Position numbers and translations under genes: made by a program. A stretch of DNA of 64,000 bases from Macrostomum hystrix (taxonomy: Eukaryota > Platyhelminthes > Macrostomidae), in the NCBI GenBank assembly GCA_950097015.1, contig CATNEN010000009.1:312501-376500 (forward strand), read 5' to 3'. Under the pieces are notes generated by a model. That model was not told the origin of the DNA. It saw nothing but the letters and a program-made list of their open reading frames with translations, and ran no database searches. This document shows positions 24,661-39,916 of the stretch, piece after piece (positions within the stretch are counted from its first letter, which is position 1; every line of letters begins with the position of its first letter).

Positions 24661-27600
24661 TCCACTATACTAAAAATGAAATGCTTGCTTGCTTGCTTGG
24701 TTGCTTGCTTGTAATTGATTTTCTCCCGAACGGCTCAACCGATTTTCACCATTTCTTCACCAAAAGATGCCAAATATGGGGACAATTTTACACGTATTTT
24801 TATTAAGCTAAATTCCATTGCCAAGGGGATTAAATATTCGAAAAACATGATTTTTTCAAAGGTCAAACCATCTTGGCCTATTGAGAATTTTATTACTCAC
24901 TGCCGCTGAATTAGAATTGCATCGTCAAATTGCGCAACACCCCCTCGCTGATTGAATTTGAAGCCTGCACTCTGGAGACAAATTGGAAATAAATGTACAC
25001 AACCAACCGCGAGACTGAGTGTACTCTATTTTCTTACTTCATTGTACAAAGCCAGAACTTTGAGAATTCATTTTATAAGGCTGATTTCTGCACCCACTAA
25101 CCAACAGTCGGAATAGCCGATGTGTAGGCACTAGGAATACGTTAGGCTAGGCTAGGGTTCGATTCTGCACTGCGTCAAATCATTTAGACTAATTTTCAGC
25201 CAGTAGTGATTGAAGACTATTTTATATTATTTTTTTCATTTCGTAAATAAAATATCATAAATCATAGCACACAGGCTAAACCAGAGTTTGAATCATGGCT
25301 AAACCAGAGTCTGAATCATGGCTAAACCAGAGTCTGAATCCTGGCTAAACCAGAGTCTGAATCCTGGCTAAACCAGAGTCTGAATCATGGCTACACCAGA
25401 GTCTGAATCATGGCTAAACCAGAGTCTGAATCCTGGCTAAACCAGAGTCTGAATCCTGGCTAAACCAGAGTCTGAATCATGGCTACACCAGGGTTTGAAT
25501 CATAGCTAAACCAGAGTTTGAATCATAGCTAAACAAGCGTCTGAATCATGGCAAAACCAGAGTTTCAATCATGGCTAAACCAGATTTTGAATTATGGATA
25601 AACAAGTGTCTGAATCATGGCTAAACCAGAGTTTGAATCATGGCTAAATCAGAGTCTGAATCATGGCTGAACCAGAGTCTGAATCATGGCTAAACCAGAG
25701 TCTGAATCCTGGCTAAACCAGAGTCTGAATCCTGGCTAAACCAGAGTCTGAATCATGGCTACACCAGAGTCTGAATCATGGCTAAACCAGAGTTTGAATC
25801 ATGGCTAAACCAGCGTCTGAATCATGGCTAAACCAGAGTTTGAATCATGGCTAAACCAGAGACTAAATCATGGCTACACCAGGGTTTGAATCATAGCTAA
25901 ACAAGCGTCTGAATCATGGCAAAACCAGAGTTTCAATCATGGCTAAACCAGATTTTGAATTATGGATAAACAAGTGTCTGAATCATGGCTAAATCAGAGT
26001 CTGAATCATGGCTGAACCAGAGTCTGAATCATGGCTAAACCAGAGTCTGAATCATGGCTACACCAGAGTCTGAATCATGCCAAAACCAGAGTTTTAATCA
26101 TGGCTAAACCAGAGTTTGAATCATGGCTAAACAAGCGTCTGAATCATGGCTAAAGCAGAGACTAAATCATGGCTACACCAGGGTTTGAATCATGGCAAAA
26201 CCAGAGTTTTAATCATGGCTAAACAAGCGTCTGAATCATGGCTAAACCAGAGTTTGAATCATGGCAAAACCAGAGTTTCAATCATGGCTAAACCAGAGTT
26301 TGAATCATGGCTAAACAGGCGTCTGAATCATGGCTAAACCAGAGACTAAATCATGGCTACACCAGGGTTTGAATCATGGCTAAACCAGAGATTAAATCAT
26401 GGCTACACCAGGGTTTGAATCATGGCTAAACCAGAGATTAAATCATGGCTAAACAAGCGTCTGAATCATGGCTAAACCAGAGTTTGAATCATGGCTAAAC
26501 AAGCGTCTGAATCATGGCTAAACCAGAGACTAAATCATGGCTACACCAGAATTTGAATCATGGCTAAACCAGAGACTAAATCATGGCTACACCAGGGTTT
26601 GAATCATGGCTAAACCAGAGTTTGAATCATGGCTAAACCAGAGACTAAATCATGGCTACACCAGGGTTTGAATCATGGCTAAACCAGAGACTAAATCATG
26701 GCTACACCAGAGTTTGAATCATGGCTAAACCAGAGACTAAATCATGGCTACACCAGAGTTTGAATCATGGCTACACCAGAGTCTGAATCATGGCTAAACC
26801 AGAGTTTGAATCATGGCTAAACCAGCGTCTGAATCATGGCTAAACCAGAGTTTGAATCATGGCTAAACCAGAGACTAAATCATGGCTACACCAGGGTTTG
26901 AATCATAGCTAAACCAGAGTTTGAATCATAGCTAAACAAGCGTCTGAATCATGGCAAAACCAGAGTTTCAATCATGGCTAAACCAGATTTTGAATTATGG
27001 ATAAACAAGTGTCTGAATCATGGCTAAACCAGAGTTTGAATCATGGCTAAATCAGAGTCTGAATCATGGCTGAACCAGAGTCTGAATCATGGCTAAACCA
27101 GAGTCTGAATCATGGCTACACCAGAGTCTGAATCATGCCAAAACCAGAGTTTGAATCATGGCTAAACCAGAGTTTGAATCATGGCCAAACAAGCGTCTGA
27201 ATCATGGCTAAACCAGAGACTAAATCATGGCTACACCAGGGTTTGAATCATGGCAAAACCAGAGTTTTAATCATGGCTAAACAAGCGTCTGAATCATGGC
27301 TAAACCAGAGTTTGAATCATGGCAAAACCAGAGTTTCAATCATGGCTAAACCAGAGTTTGAATCATGGCTAAACAAGCGTCTGAATCATGGCTAAACCAG
27401 AGTTTGAATCATGGCTAAACAAGCGTCTGAATCATGGCTAAACCAGAGTTTGAATCATGGCTAAACAAGCGTCTGAATGATGGCTAAACCAGAGACTAAA
27501 TCATGGCTACACCAGGGTTTGAATCATGGCTAAACCAGAGACTAAATCATGGCTACACCAGGCTTTGAATCATGGCTAAACCAGAGACTAAATCATGGCT

Positions 27601-29680
27601 ACACCAGAGTTTGAATCATAGCTAAACAAGCGTCTGAATCATGGCTAAACCAGAGTTTGAATCATGGCTAAACCAGAGTTTGAATCATGGCTAAACCAGA
27701 GTTTCAACCATGGCAAAACCAGAGTTTGAATCATGGCTAAACCAGAGACTAAATCATGGCTACACCAGGGTTTGAATCATGGCTAAACCAGAGACTAAAT
27801 CATGGCTACACCAGAGTTTGAATCATAGCTAAACAAGCGTCTGAATCATGGCTAAACCAGAGTTTGAATCATGGCTAAACAAGAGTTTGAACCATGGCTA
27901 AACCAGAGTCTGAATCATGGCTAAACCAGAGTTTCAATCATGGCTAAACCAGAGTCTGAATCATGGCTAAACAAGCGTCTGAATCATGGCTAAACCAGAG
28001 ACTAAATCATGGCTACACCAGGGTTTGAATCATGGCAAAACCAGAGTTTTAATCATGGCTAAACAAGCGTCTGAATCATGGCTAAACCAGAGTTTGAATC
28101 ATGGCAAAACCAGAGTTTCAATCATGGCTAAGCCAGAGTTTGAATCATGGCTAAACAAGCGTCTGAATCATGGCTAAACCAGAGACTAAATCATGGCTAC
28201 ACCAGGGTTTGAATCATGGCTAAACCAGAGATTAAATCATGGCTACACCAGGGTTTGAATCATGGCTAAACCAGAGTTTGAATCATGGCTACACCAGAGT
28301 TTAAATCATGGCTAAAGCAGACTTTAAATCATCACAGCGTCTGAATCATGGCTAAACCAGAGTTTGAATCATGGCTACACCAGAGTTTAAATCATGGCTA
28401 AAGCAGACTTTAAATCATCACAGCGTCTGAATCATGGCTAAACCAGAGTTTGAATCATGGCTAAATTAGAGTTTGAAACATGGTAAAACGAGAGTTTGAA
28501 TCATAGCCCACCAGGGTTTAAAACATGGCGAAACCTGAGTTTGAATCTTGGCTAACCCAGCGTTTGAAAAATCAACGTCAACTGGGGAGTCATCATCAAA
28601 ATGGGGATCAAGGTAAACTGGAGGATAATCGTCAACTGGAGGATTTTGGTTAACTGGGGGATAATTGTCAACTGGGGGATCATTGTCAACTGTGGGATCA
28701 TTGTCAACTGGGGGATCATTGTCAACTGGGGGGTAATGGTCAACTGGGGGATAATTGTAAACTGGGGAATCATCATAAACTGGGGATCATCATCAACTGG
28801 GGGATCATCATCAACTGGGGGATCATTGTCAACTGGGGGGTAATGGTCAACTGGGGGATAATTGTCAACTGGGGGAATCTTCATAAACTGGGGATCATCA
28901 TCAACTGGGGGATCATCATCAACTGGGGGATCATTGTCAACTAGGGATCATTGTCAACTGGGGGATCATTGTCAAATGGGGGATCATTGTCAACTGCGGG
29001 ATCATTGTAAACTGGGGGATCATTGTCAACTGGGGGATCATTGTCAACTGGGGGATCATGGCCAACTGGGGGATCATTGTGAACTGGGGGGATCATTGTC
29101 AACTGGGGATCATCATCAACTGGGGGATCATTGTCAACTGGGGTATCATTGTCAACTGGGGGATCATTGTCAACTGGGGGATCATTGTCAACTGGGGAAT
29201 GATTGTCAACTGGGTAATCATTGTCAAGGGGGGATCATTGTCAACTGGGGGGGAATTGTCAACTGGGGGGATCATTGTCAACTGGGGGATCATTGTCAAC
29301 TGGGGGAACATTGTCAACTGGGGGATCATTGTCAACTGGGGGATCATTGTCAACTGGGGGGAACATTGTCAACTGGGGGATCATTGTCAACTGGGGGGAT
29401 CATTGTCAACTGGGGGATCATTGTCAACTGGGGGAACATTGTCAACTGGGGGATCATTGTCAACTGGGGGATCATTGTCAACTGGGGGGATCATTGTCAA
29501 CTGGGGGAACATTGTCAACTGGGGGATCATTGTCAACTGGGGGAACATTGTCAACTGGGGGATCATTGTCAACTGGGGGAAAATTGTAGCTTAAAAAAGC
29601 TGAAAATACAGCTGCTAAAAAGTATATACAAGACGAATTAAAAATATTTCTGCTCCCCGATGGGGGGCAAAACATGCTAG
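24661..29680 (+). mobile_element. Helitron-like tandem unit 3 (5020 bp)
   Basis: Third 5020-bp copy with identical junctions. The 23-bp satellite runs about 25272-28575 and the 18-bp satellite about 28575-29586. Such long identity through thousands of short repeats means either very recent amplification or an assembly duplication. Confidence 0.75.
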
Positions 29681-32600
29681 TCCACTATACTAAAAATGAA
29701 ATGCTTGCTTGCTTGCTTGGTTGCTTGCTTGTAATTGATTTTCTCCCGAACGGCTCAACCGATTTTCACCATTTCTTCACCAAAAGATGCCAAATATGGG
29801 GACAATTATACACGTATTTTTATTAAGCTTAACTTTATTGCTAAAGGGATTAAATATTCGAAAAACATGATTTTTCAAAGGTCAAACCACTCACTGCCAC
29901 TGAATTAGAATTGCATCGTCAAATTGCGCAACAACCCCTAGCTGATTGAATTTGAAGCCTGCACTCTGGAGACAAATTGGAAATAAATGTACACAACCAA
30001 CCGCGAGACTGAGTGTACTCTATTTTCTTACTTCATTGTACAAAGCCAGAACTTTGAGAATTCATTTTATAAGGCTGATTTCTGCACCCACTAACCAACA
30101 GTCGGAATAGCCGATGTGTTAGGCACTAGGAATAAGTTAGGCTAGGCTAGGGTTCGATTCTGCACTGCGTCAAATTATTTAGACTAATTTTCAGCCAGTA
30201 GTGATTGAAGATTATTTTGATTTATTTTTTTCATTTCGTAAATAAAATATCATAAATCATAGCAAACCTGAATTTGAATCATGGCAAAAATAGAGCTTGA
30301 ATCATGGCTAAACCAGCGTCTGAATCATGGCTAAACCAGAGTTTGAATCATGGCTAAACCAGAGTTTGAATCATGGCTAAACCAGAGTTTGAATCATGGC
30401 TAAACCAGAGTTTGAATCATGGCTAAACCAGAGTTTGAATCATGGCTAAACCAGAGTTTGAATCATGGCTAAACCAGAGTTTGAATCATGGCTAAACCAG
30501 AGTTTGAATCATGGCTAAACCAACGTTTGAATCATGGCTAACCTAGAGTCTGAATCATGGCTAAACCAGAGTCTGAATCATGGCTAAACCAGAGTTTGAA
30601 TCATGGCTAAACCAGAGCTTGAATCATGGCTAAACTGGAGTCTGAATCATGGCTAAACCAGAGTCTGAATCATTGCTAAACCAGAGTTTGAATCATGGCT
30701 AAACCAGAGCTTGAATCATGGCTAAACTGGAGTCTGAATCATGGCTAAACCAGAGTCTGAATCATTGCTAAACAAGAGTTTGAATCATGGCTAAACCAGA
30801 GTTTGAATCATTCTAAACCAGCGTTTGAATCATGGCTAAACCAGAGTTTGAATCACGGCTAAACCAGAGTTTGAATCATGTCTAAACCAGAGCTTGAATG
30901 ATGGCTAAACCAGTGTTTGAATCATGGCTAAAGCATAGTTTGAATCATGGCTAAACCAGAGTCTGAATCATGGCTTAACCAGAGTTTGAATCATGGCTTA
31001 ACCAGAGTTTGAATCATGGCCAAACCAGAGTTTGAATCATGGCTCAATCAGAGTCTAAATCATGGCAAAACTGGAGTCTGAATCATGGCTAAACCAGAGT
31101 CTGAATCATTGCTAAACCAGAGTTTGAATCATGGCTAAACCAGAGCTTGAATCATGGCTAAACTGGAGTCTGAATCATGGCTAAACCAGAGTCTGAATCA
31201 TTGCTAAACAAGAGTTTGAATCATGGCTAAACCAGAGTCTGAATCATGGCTAAACCAGAATTTAAATCATGGCTAAACCAGAGTCTGAATCATGGCTAAA
31301 CCAACGTTTGAATCATGGCTAACCTAGAGTCTGAATCATGGCTAAACCATAGTCTGAATCATGGCTAAACCAGAGTTTGAATCATGGCTAAACCAGAGCT
31401 TGAATCATGGCTAAACTGGAGTCTGAATCATGGCTAAACCAGAGTCTGAATCATTGCTAAACCAGAGTTTGAATCATGGCTAAACCAGAGCTTGAATCAT
31501 GGCTAAACTGGAGTCTGAATCATGGCTAAACCAGAGTCTGAATCATTGCTAAACCAGAGTTTGAATCATGGCTAAACCAGAGTTTGAATCATGGCTAAAC
31601 CAACGTTTGAATCATGGCTAACCTAGAGTCTGAATCACGGCTAAACCAGAGTTTGAATCATGTCTAAACCAGAGCTTGAATGATGGCTAAACCAGTGTTT
31701 GAATCATGGCTAAAGCATAGTTTGAATCATGGCTAAACCAGAGTCTGAATCATGGCTTAACCAGAGTTTGAATCATGGCTTAACCAGAGTTTGAATCATG
31801 GCCAAACCAGAGTTTGAATCATGGCTAAATCAGAGTCTGAATCATGGCAAAACTGGAGTCTGAATCATGGCTAAACCAGAGTCTGAATCATTGCTAAACC
31901 AGAGTTTGAATCATGGCTAAACCAGAGCTTGAATCATGGCTAAACTGGAGTCTGAATCATGGCTAAACCAGAGTCTGAATCATTGCTAAACAAGAGTTTG
32001 AATCATGGCTAAACCAGAGTTTGAATCATTCTAAACCAGCGTTTGAATCATGGCTAAACCAGAGTTTGAATCACGGCTAAACCAGAGTTTGAATCATGTC
32101 TAAGCCAGAGCTTGAATGATGGCTAAACCAGTGTTTGAATCATGGCTAAACCAGAGTCTGAATCATTGCTAAACCAGAGTTTGAATCATGGCTAAACCAG
32201 AGTCTGAATCATGGCTAAACCAGAGTTTGAATCATGGCTAAACCAGAGTTTGAATCATGGCTAAACCAGAGTCTGAATCATGGTTAACCTAGAGTCTGAA
32301 TCATGGCTAAACCAGAGTTTGAATATTGGCTACACCAGAGTTTAAATCATGGCTAAAACAGAGTTTGAATCATGGCTAAAGCAGACTTTAAATCATCACA
32401 GCGTCTGAATCATGGCTAAACCAGAGTTTGAATCATGGCTAAACCAGAGTCTGAATCATGGCTAAACCAGAGTCTGAATCATGGCTAAGCCAACGTTTGA
32501 ATCATGGCTAACCTAGAGTCTGAATAATGGCTAAACCAGCGTCTGAATCATGGCTACGCCAACGTTTGAATCATGGCTAAACCAGAGTCTGAATCATGGC

Positions 32601-34485
32601 TAAACCAGCGTCTGAATCATGGCTAAACCAGAGTTTGAATCATGGCTAAACCAGAGTTTGAATCATTGCTAAACCAGAGTCTGAATCATGGCTAAACCAG
32701 AGTCTGAATCATGGCTAAGCCAACGTTTGAATCATGGCTAACCTAGAGTCTGAATAATGGCTTAACCAGAGTTTGAATCAAGGCGAAACCAGAGTTTGAA
32801 TCATGGCTTAACCAGAGTTTGAATCATGGCTAACCTAGAGTCTGAATAATGGCTTAACCAGAGTTTGAATCATGGCTAAATTAGAGTTTGAATCATGGTA
32901 AAACGAGAGTTTGAATCATAGCCCACCAGGGTTTAAAACATGGCGAAACCTGAGTTTGAATCTTGGCTAACCCAGCGTTTGAAAAATTTGAAACGTCAAT
33001 TGGGGAGTCATCATCAAAATGGGGATCAAGGTAAACTGGGGGATAATCGTCAACTGGAGGATCTTGGTAAACTGGGGGATAATTGTCAACTGGGGGATCA
33101 TTGTCAACTGGGGGATCGTTGTGAACTGGGGGATCATTGTCAACTAGGGGGTAATGGTCAACTGGGGGATAATTGTCAACTGGGGAATCATCATAAAATG
33201 GGGGATCATGGTCAACTTGGGGATCATTGTCAACTGGGGGATCATTGTCAACTGTGGGATCATTGTCAACTGGGGGATCATTGTCAAATGAGGGATCATT
33301 GTCAACTGGGGGATCTTTGTCAACTGGGGGTTCATTGTCAACTGTGGGATCATTGTCAACCGGCGGGATCATTGTCAACTGTGGGATCATTGTCAACTGG
33401 GGGATCATTGTCAACTGGGGGATCATTGTCAAGTGGGTGATCATCATCAACTGGGGGATCATTGTCAACTGGGGGAACATTGTCAACTGGAGGAACATTG
33501 TTAACTAGGGATCATCATCAATGAGGAGACTTCATCAACTGGGGGATCATTGTGAACTGGGGGATCTTTGTTAACTGGGTGTTCATTGTCAACTGGGGGA
33601 TCATTGTCAACTGGGGGATCATCGTCAACTGGGGGATCATTGTCAACTGGAGGAACATTGTTAACTAGGGATCATCATCAATGGGGAGACTTCATCAACT
33701 GGGGGATCTTTGTTAACTGGGGGATCATTGTCAACTGGGTGATCATCATCAACTGGGGATCATTGTCAACTGGAGGAACATTGTTAACTAGGGATCATCA
33801 TTAATGGGGAGACTTCATCAACTGGGGGATCATTGTGAACTGGGGGATCTTTGTTAACTGGGGGATCATTTTCAACTGGGGGATCATTTTCAACTGGGGG
33901 ATCATCATCAACTGGGGGGATCATTGCCAACTGGGGAATCATTGTCAACTCGGTGATCATCATCAACTGGGGGATCATTGATAACTGGGGGAACATTGTC
34001 AACTGGAGGAACATTGTTAACTGGGGATCATCACCAATGGGGAGACTTCATCAACTGGGGGATCATTGTGAACTGGGGGATCTTTGTTAACTGGGGGATC
34101 ATTGTCAACTGGGGGATCATTCTCAACTGGGGGATCATTGTCAACTGGGGGATCATTCTCAACTGGGGGATCATTGTGAACTGGGGGATCTATGTCAACT
34201 GGGGGATCATTGTCAACTGTGGGATCATTGTCAACTGGGGGATCATTGTCAAATGGGGGATCATTGTCAACTGGGGGATCGTTGTCAACTGGGGGTTCAT
34301 TGTCAACTGGGGGTTTATTGTCAACTGGGGATCATCGTCAACTGGGGGATCATTGTCAACTGGGGGATCATTGTCAACTGGGGGTTCATTGTAGCTTTAA
34401 AAAGCTGTAAATTTAGCTGCTAAAAAGTCTATACTAGACGAATTAAAAGTATTTCTGCTCCCCGAAGGGGGGCAAATCTTGCTAG
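29681..34485 (+). mobile_element. Helitron-like tandem unit 4 (4805 bp)
   Basis: A diverged copy. The left flank lacks the segment between caaacca and ctcactgcc that units 1-3 and 5 carry, and has many substitutions. The 23-bp satellite (about 30262-32990) is shorter. The 18-bp satellite (about 32996-34390) contains a repeated higher-order block with ggagacttcatcaactgg. The 3' hairpin loop is GAA rather than GAT. Confidence 0.75.
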
Positions 34486-37400
34486 TCCACTATACTAAAA
34501 ATGAAATGCTTGCTTGGTTGTAATTGATTTTCTCCCGAACGGCTCAACCGATTTTCACCATTTCTTCACCAAAATATGCGAAATATGGGCAGAATTTTAC
34601 ACGTATTTTTATTAAGCTTAACTCCATTGCTAAGGGGATTAAATATTCGAAAAACATGATTTTGTCAAAGGTCAAACCATCTTGGCCTATTGAGAATTTT
34701 AACTCACTGCCACTGAATTAGAATTGCATCGTCAAATTGCGCAACAACCCCTAGCTGATTGAATTTGAAGCCTGCACTCTGGAGACAAATTGGAAATAAA
34801 TGTACACAACTGAGTGTACTCTATTTTCTTACTTCATTGTACAAAGCCAGAACTTTGAGAATTCATTTTATAAGGCAGATTTTTGCACCCACTAACCAAC
34901 AGTCGGAATAGCCGATGTGTAGGCACTAGGAATAAGTAAGTCTAGGCTAGGGTTCGATTCTGCACTGCGTCAAATCATTTAAACTAATTTTTAGCCAGTA
35001 GTGATTGAAGATTATTTTAATTTATTTTTTTCATTTCGTAAATAAAATATCATACATCATTGCAAATCTGAGTTTGAATAATGCAAAAATAGAGTTTGAA
35101 TCATGGCTAAACCAGAGTCTGAATCATGGCTAAACCAGATTCTGAATCATTGCTAAACCAGAGTTCGAATCATTGCTAAAACTGAGTTTTAATCATGGTT
35201 AAACAAGAGTCTGAATCATAGCTAAACCAGAGTCTCAATCATGGCTAAACCAGAGTCTCAATCATGGCTAAACCAGAGTTTGAATCATAGCTAAACCAGA
35301 GTCTGAATCATGGCTAAACCAGAGTCTGAATCATAGCTAAACCAGAGTCTGAATCATGGCTAAACCAGAGTCTCAATCATGGCTAAACCAGAGTTTAAAT
35401 CATTGCTAAACCAGAGTTTGAATCATGGCTAAACCAGAGTGTGAATCATGGCTAAACCATCGTTTGAATCATGACTAAACCAGAGTTTGAATCATAGCTA
35501 AACCAGAGTCTGAATCATGGCTAAACCAGAGTCTCAATCATGGCTAAACCAGAGTTTGAATCATTGCTAAACCAGAGTTTGAATCATGGCTAAACCAGAG
35601 TGTGAATCATGGCTAAACCAGAGTTTGAATCATGGCTAAACCATCGTTTGAATCATGGCTAAACCAGAGTTTGAATCATGGCTAAACCAGAGTTTGAATC
35701 ATGGCTAAACCATCGTTTAAATCATGGCTAAACCATTGTTTGAATCATGGCTAAACCAGAGTTTGAATCATGGCTAAACCAGAGTTTGAATCATGGCTTA
35801 ACCAGAGTTTGAATCATGGCTAAACCAGAGTCTGAATCATGGCTTAACCAGAATTTAAATCATGGCTAAACCAGAGTCTGAATCATGGCTTAACCAGAGT
35901 CTGAATCATGGCTAAACCAGAGTCTGAATCATGGCTAAACCAGAGTCTGAATCATGGCAAAACTGGAGTCTGAATCATGGCTAAACCATAGTCTGAATCA
36001 TGGCTAAAATAGAGTCTGAATCATGGCTAAAATAGAGTCTGAATCATGGCTAAACCAGAGTCTGAATCATGGCTAAAATAGAGTCTGAATCATGGCTAAA
36101 CCAGAGTCTGAATCATGGCTAAACTAGAGTCTGAATCATGGCTAAACCAGAGTCTGAATCATGGCTAAACTAGAGTCTGAATCATGGCTAAACCAGAGTC
36201 TGAATCATGGCTAAACTAGAGTCTGAATCATGGCTAAACCAGAGTCTGAATCATGGCAAAACTGGAGTCTGAATCATGGCTAAACCATAGTCTGAATCAT
36301 GGCTAAACCATAGTCTGAATCATGGCTAAACCAGAGTCTGAATCATGGCTAAACCAGAGTCTGAATCATGGCTAAACCAGCGTCTGAATCATGGCTAAAC
36401 CAGAGTCTGAATCATGGCTAAACCAGCGTCTGAATCATGGCTAAACCAGAGTTTGAATCATGGCTAAACCAGAGTTTCAATCATGGCTAAACCAGCGTCT
36501 GAATCATGGCTAAACCAGCGTCTGAATCATGGCTAAACCAGAGTCTGAATCATGGCAAAACTGGAGTCTGAATCATGGCTAAACCATAGTCTGAATCATG
36601 GCTAAACCATAGTCTGAATCATGGCTAAACCAGAGTCTGAATCATGGCTAAACCAGAGTCTGAATCATGGCTAAACCAGCGTCTGAATCATGGCTAAACT
36701 AGAGTCTGAATCATGGCTAAACTAGAGTCTGAATCATGGCTAAACCAGCGTCTGAATCATGGCTAAACCAGAGTTTGAATCATGGCTAAACCAGAGTTTC
36801 AATCATGGCTAAACCAGCGTCTGAATCATGGCTAAACCAGAGTTTGAATCATGGCTAAACCAGAGTTTCAATCATGGCTAAACCAGCGTCTGAATCATGG
36901 CTAAACCAGCGTCTGAATCATGGCTAAACCAGAGTCTGAATCATGGCAAAACTGGAGTCTGAATCATGGCTAAACCATAGTCTGAATCATGGCTAAACCA
37001 TAGTCTGAATCATGGCTAAACCAGAGTCTGAATCATGGCTAAACCAGAGTCTGAATCATGGCTAAACCAGCGTCTGAATCATGGCTAAACCAGAGTCTGA
37101 ATCATGGCTAAACCAGCGTCTGAATCATGGCTAAACCAGAGTTTCAATCATGGCTAAACCAGAGTTTCAATCATGGCTAAACCAGCGTCTGAATCATGGC
37201 TAAACCAGCGTCTGAATCATGGCTAAACCAGAGTCTGAATCATGGCAAAACTGGAGTCTGAATCATGGCTAAACCATAGTCTGAATCATGGCTAAACCAT
37301 AGTCTGAATCATGGCTAAACCAGAGTCTGAATCATGGCTAAACCAGAGTCTGAATCATGGCTAAACCAGCGTCTGAATCATGGCTAAACCAGAGTCTGAA

Positions 37401-39916
37401 TCATGGCTAAACCAGAGTCTGAATCATGGCTTAACCAGAGTTTGAATCATGGCTAAACCAGAGTCTGAATCATGGCTAAACCAGAGTTTGAATCATGGCT
37501 AAACCAGAGTCTGAATCATGGCTAAACCAGAGCCTGAATCATGGCTAAACCAGAGTCTGAATCATGGCTAAACCAGCGTCTGAATCATGGCTAAACCAGA
37601 GTTTGAATCATGGCTAAACCAGAGTTTGAATCATGGCTTAACCAGAGTTTGAAACATGGCTAAACCAGAGTCTGAATCATGGCTTAACCAGAATTTAAAT
37701 CATGGCTAAACCAGAGTCTGAATCATGGCTTAACCAGAGTCTGAATCATGGCTAAACCAGAGTCTGAATCATGGCTAAACCAGAGTCTGAATCATGGCAA
37801 AACTGGAGTCTGAATCATGGCTAAACCATAGTCTGAATCATGGCTAAAATAGAGTCTGAATCATGGCTAAAATAGAGTCTGAATCATGGCTAAACCAGAG
37901 TCTGAATCATGGCTAAAATAGAGTCTGAATCATGGCTAAACCAGAGTCTGAATCATGGCTAAACTAGAGTCTGAATCATGGCTAAACCAGAGTCTGAATC
38001 ATGGCTAAACTAGAGTCTGAATCATGGCTAAACCAGAGTCTGAATCATGGCTAAACTAGAGTCTGAATCATGGCTAAACCAGAGTCTGAATCATGGCTAA
38101 ACCAGAGTTTGAATCATGGCTAAACCAGAGTTTGAATCATGGCTTAACCAGAGTTTGAATCATGGCTAAACCAGAGTCTGAATCATGGCTTAACCAGAAT
38201 TTAAATCATGGCTAAACCAGAGTCTGAATCATGGCTAAACCAGAGTCTGAATCATGGCTAAACTAGAGTCTGAATCATGGCTAAACCAGAGTCTGAATCA
38301 TGGCTAAACTAGAGTCTGAATCATGGCTAAACTAGAGTCTGAATCATGGCTAAACCAGCGTCTGAATCATGGCTAAACCAGAGTTTGAATCATGGCTAAA
38401 CCAGAGTTTCAATCATGGCTAAACCAGCGTCTGAATCATGGCTAAACCAGAGTTTGAATCATGGCTAAACCAGAGTTTCAATCATGGCTAAACCAGCGTC
38501 TGAATCATGGCTAAACCAGCGTCTGAATCATGGCTAAACCAGAGTCTGAATCATGGCAAAACTGGAGTCTGAATCATGGCTAAACCATAGTCTGAATCAT
38601 GGCTAAACCATAGTCTGAATCATGGCTAAACCAGAGTCTGAATCATGGCTAAACCAGAGTCTGAATCATGGCTAAACCAGCGTCTGAATCATGGCTAAAC
38701 CAGAGTCTGAATCATGGCTAAACCAGAGTCTGAATCATGGCTTAACCAGAGTTTGAATCATGGCTAAACCAGAGTCTGAATCATGGCTAAACCAGAGTTT
38801 GAATCATGGCTAACCCAGCGTTTGAATCATTGCTAAACCAGAACTGGTGGATAATCGTCAACTGGGGGATCATGGTAAACTGGGGGATAATTGTCAACTG
38901 GGGGATCATTGTCAACTGGAGGATCATTGGCAACTGGGGGATAATTGTCAACTGGGGGATAATTGTCACGGGGAAACATCACCAAATGCGGGATCATAAT
39001 CAACTAGGGGATCATTGTCAACTAGGGGATCATGTTCAACTGGGGGAACATTGTCAACTGGGATCACCATCAATGGGGGATCATAGTCAACTGAGAGATA
39101 ATTGTCGACTGGGGGATAATCGTCAACTGGGGGATCATGGTCAACTGGAGGATCATTGTCAACGGGGGGATAGTTGTCAACTGGGGGATAATTGTCAACT
39201 GGGGGATCATTGTCAACTGGGAGATCATTGTCAATGTCAACTGGGGGATCATTTTCAACTGGGGATCATTGTCAACTGGTGGTTCATCATCACCCGGAGG
39301 ATCATTGTGAACTGGGGGGATCATTGTCAACTTGTTGATCATCATCAACTGGGGGATCATTGTCAACTGTGGGAACATTGTCAACTGGGGGAACGTTGTC
39401 AACTGGAGATTATCATCAATGGGGAGTCATCATTAACTGGGGGATCATTGTCAACTGCGTGATCATCATCAATTGGGGGATTATTGTCAACTCGGGGATC
39501 ATTGTCAGCTGTGGGAACATTGTCAACTGGGGATCATCATCAATGGGGAGTCATCATTAACTGGGGGATCATTGTCAACTGCGTGATCATCATCAATTGA
39601 GGGATTATTGTCAACTGGGGGATCATAATCAACTGCGTGATCATCATCAATTGAGGGATTATTGTCAACTGGGGGATCATAATCAACTGCGTGATCATCA
39701 TCAATTGGGGGATTATTGTCAACGGGGGGATCATTGTCAACTGGGGGATCATTGTCAACTGGGGGATTATTGTCAACTGGGGGATCTTTATCAACTGTGG
39801 GATCATTGTCAACTGATCATTGTAGCGTAAAAAGGCTGAAAATGCAGCTGCTAAAAAGTGTATACTGGACGAAATCAAAATATTTCTGCTCCCCGAAGGG
39901 GGGCAAAACTTGCTAG
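34486..39916 (+). mobile_element. Helitron-like tandem unit 5 (5431 bp)
   Basis: A shorter GCTT tract at the 5' end and the full left flank as in units 1-3. It has an expanded 23-bp satellite (about 35060-38845) with recurring blocks of gcgtctgaa and gagtttcaa variants. The 18-bp satellite (about 38848-39825) is more degenerate. Confidence 0.75.
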
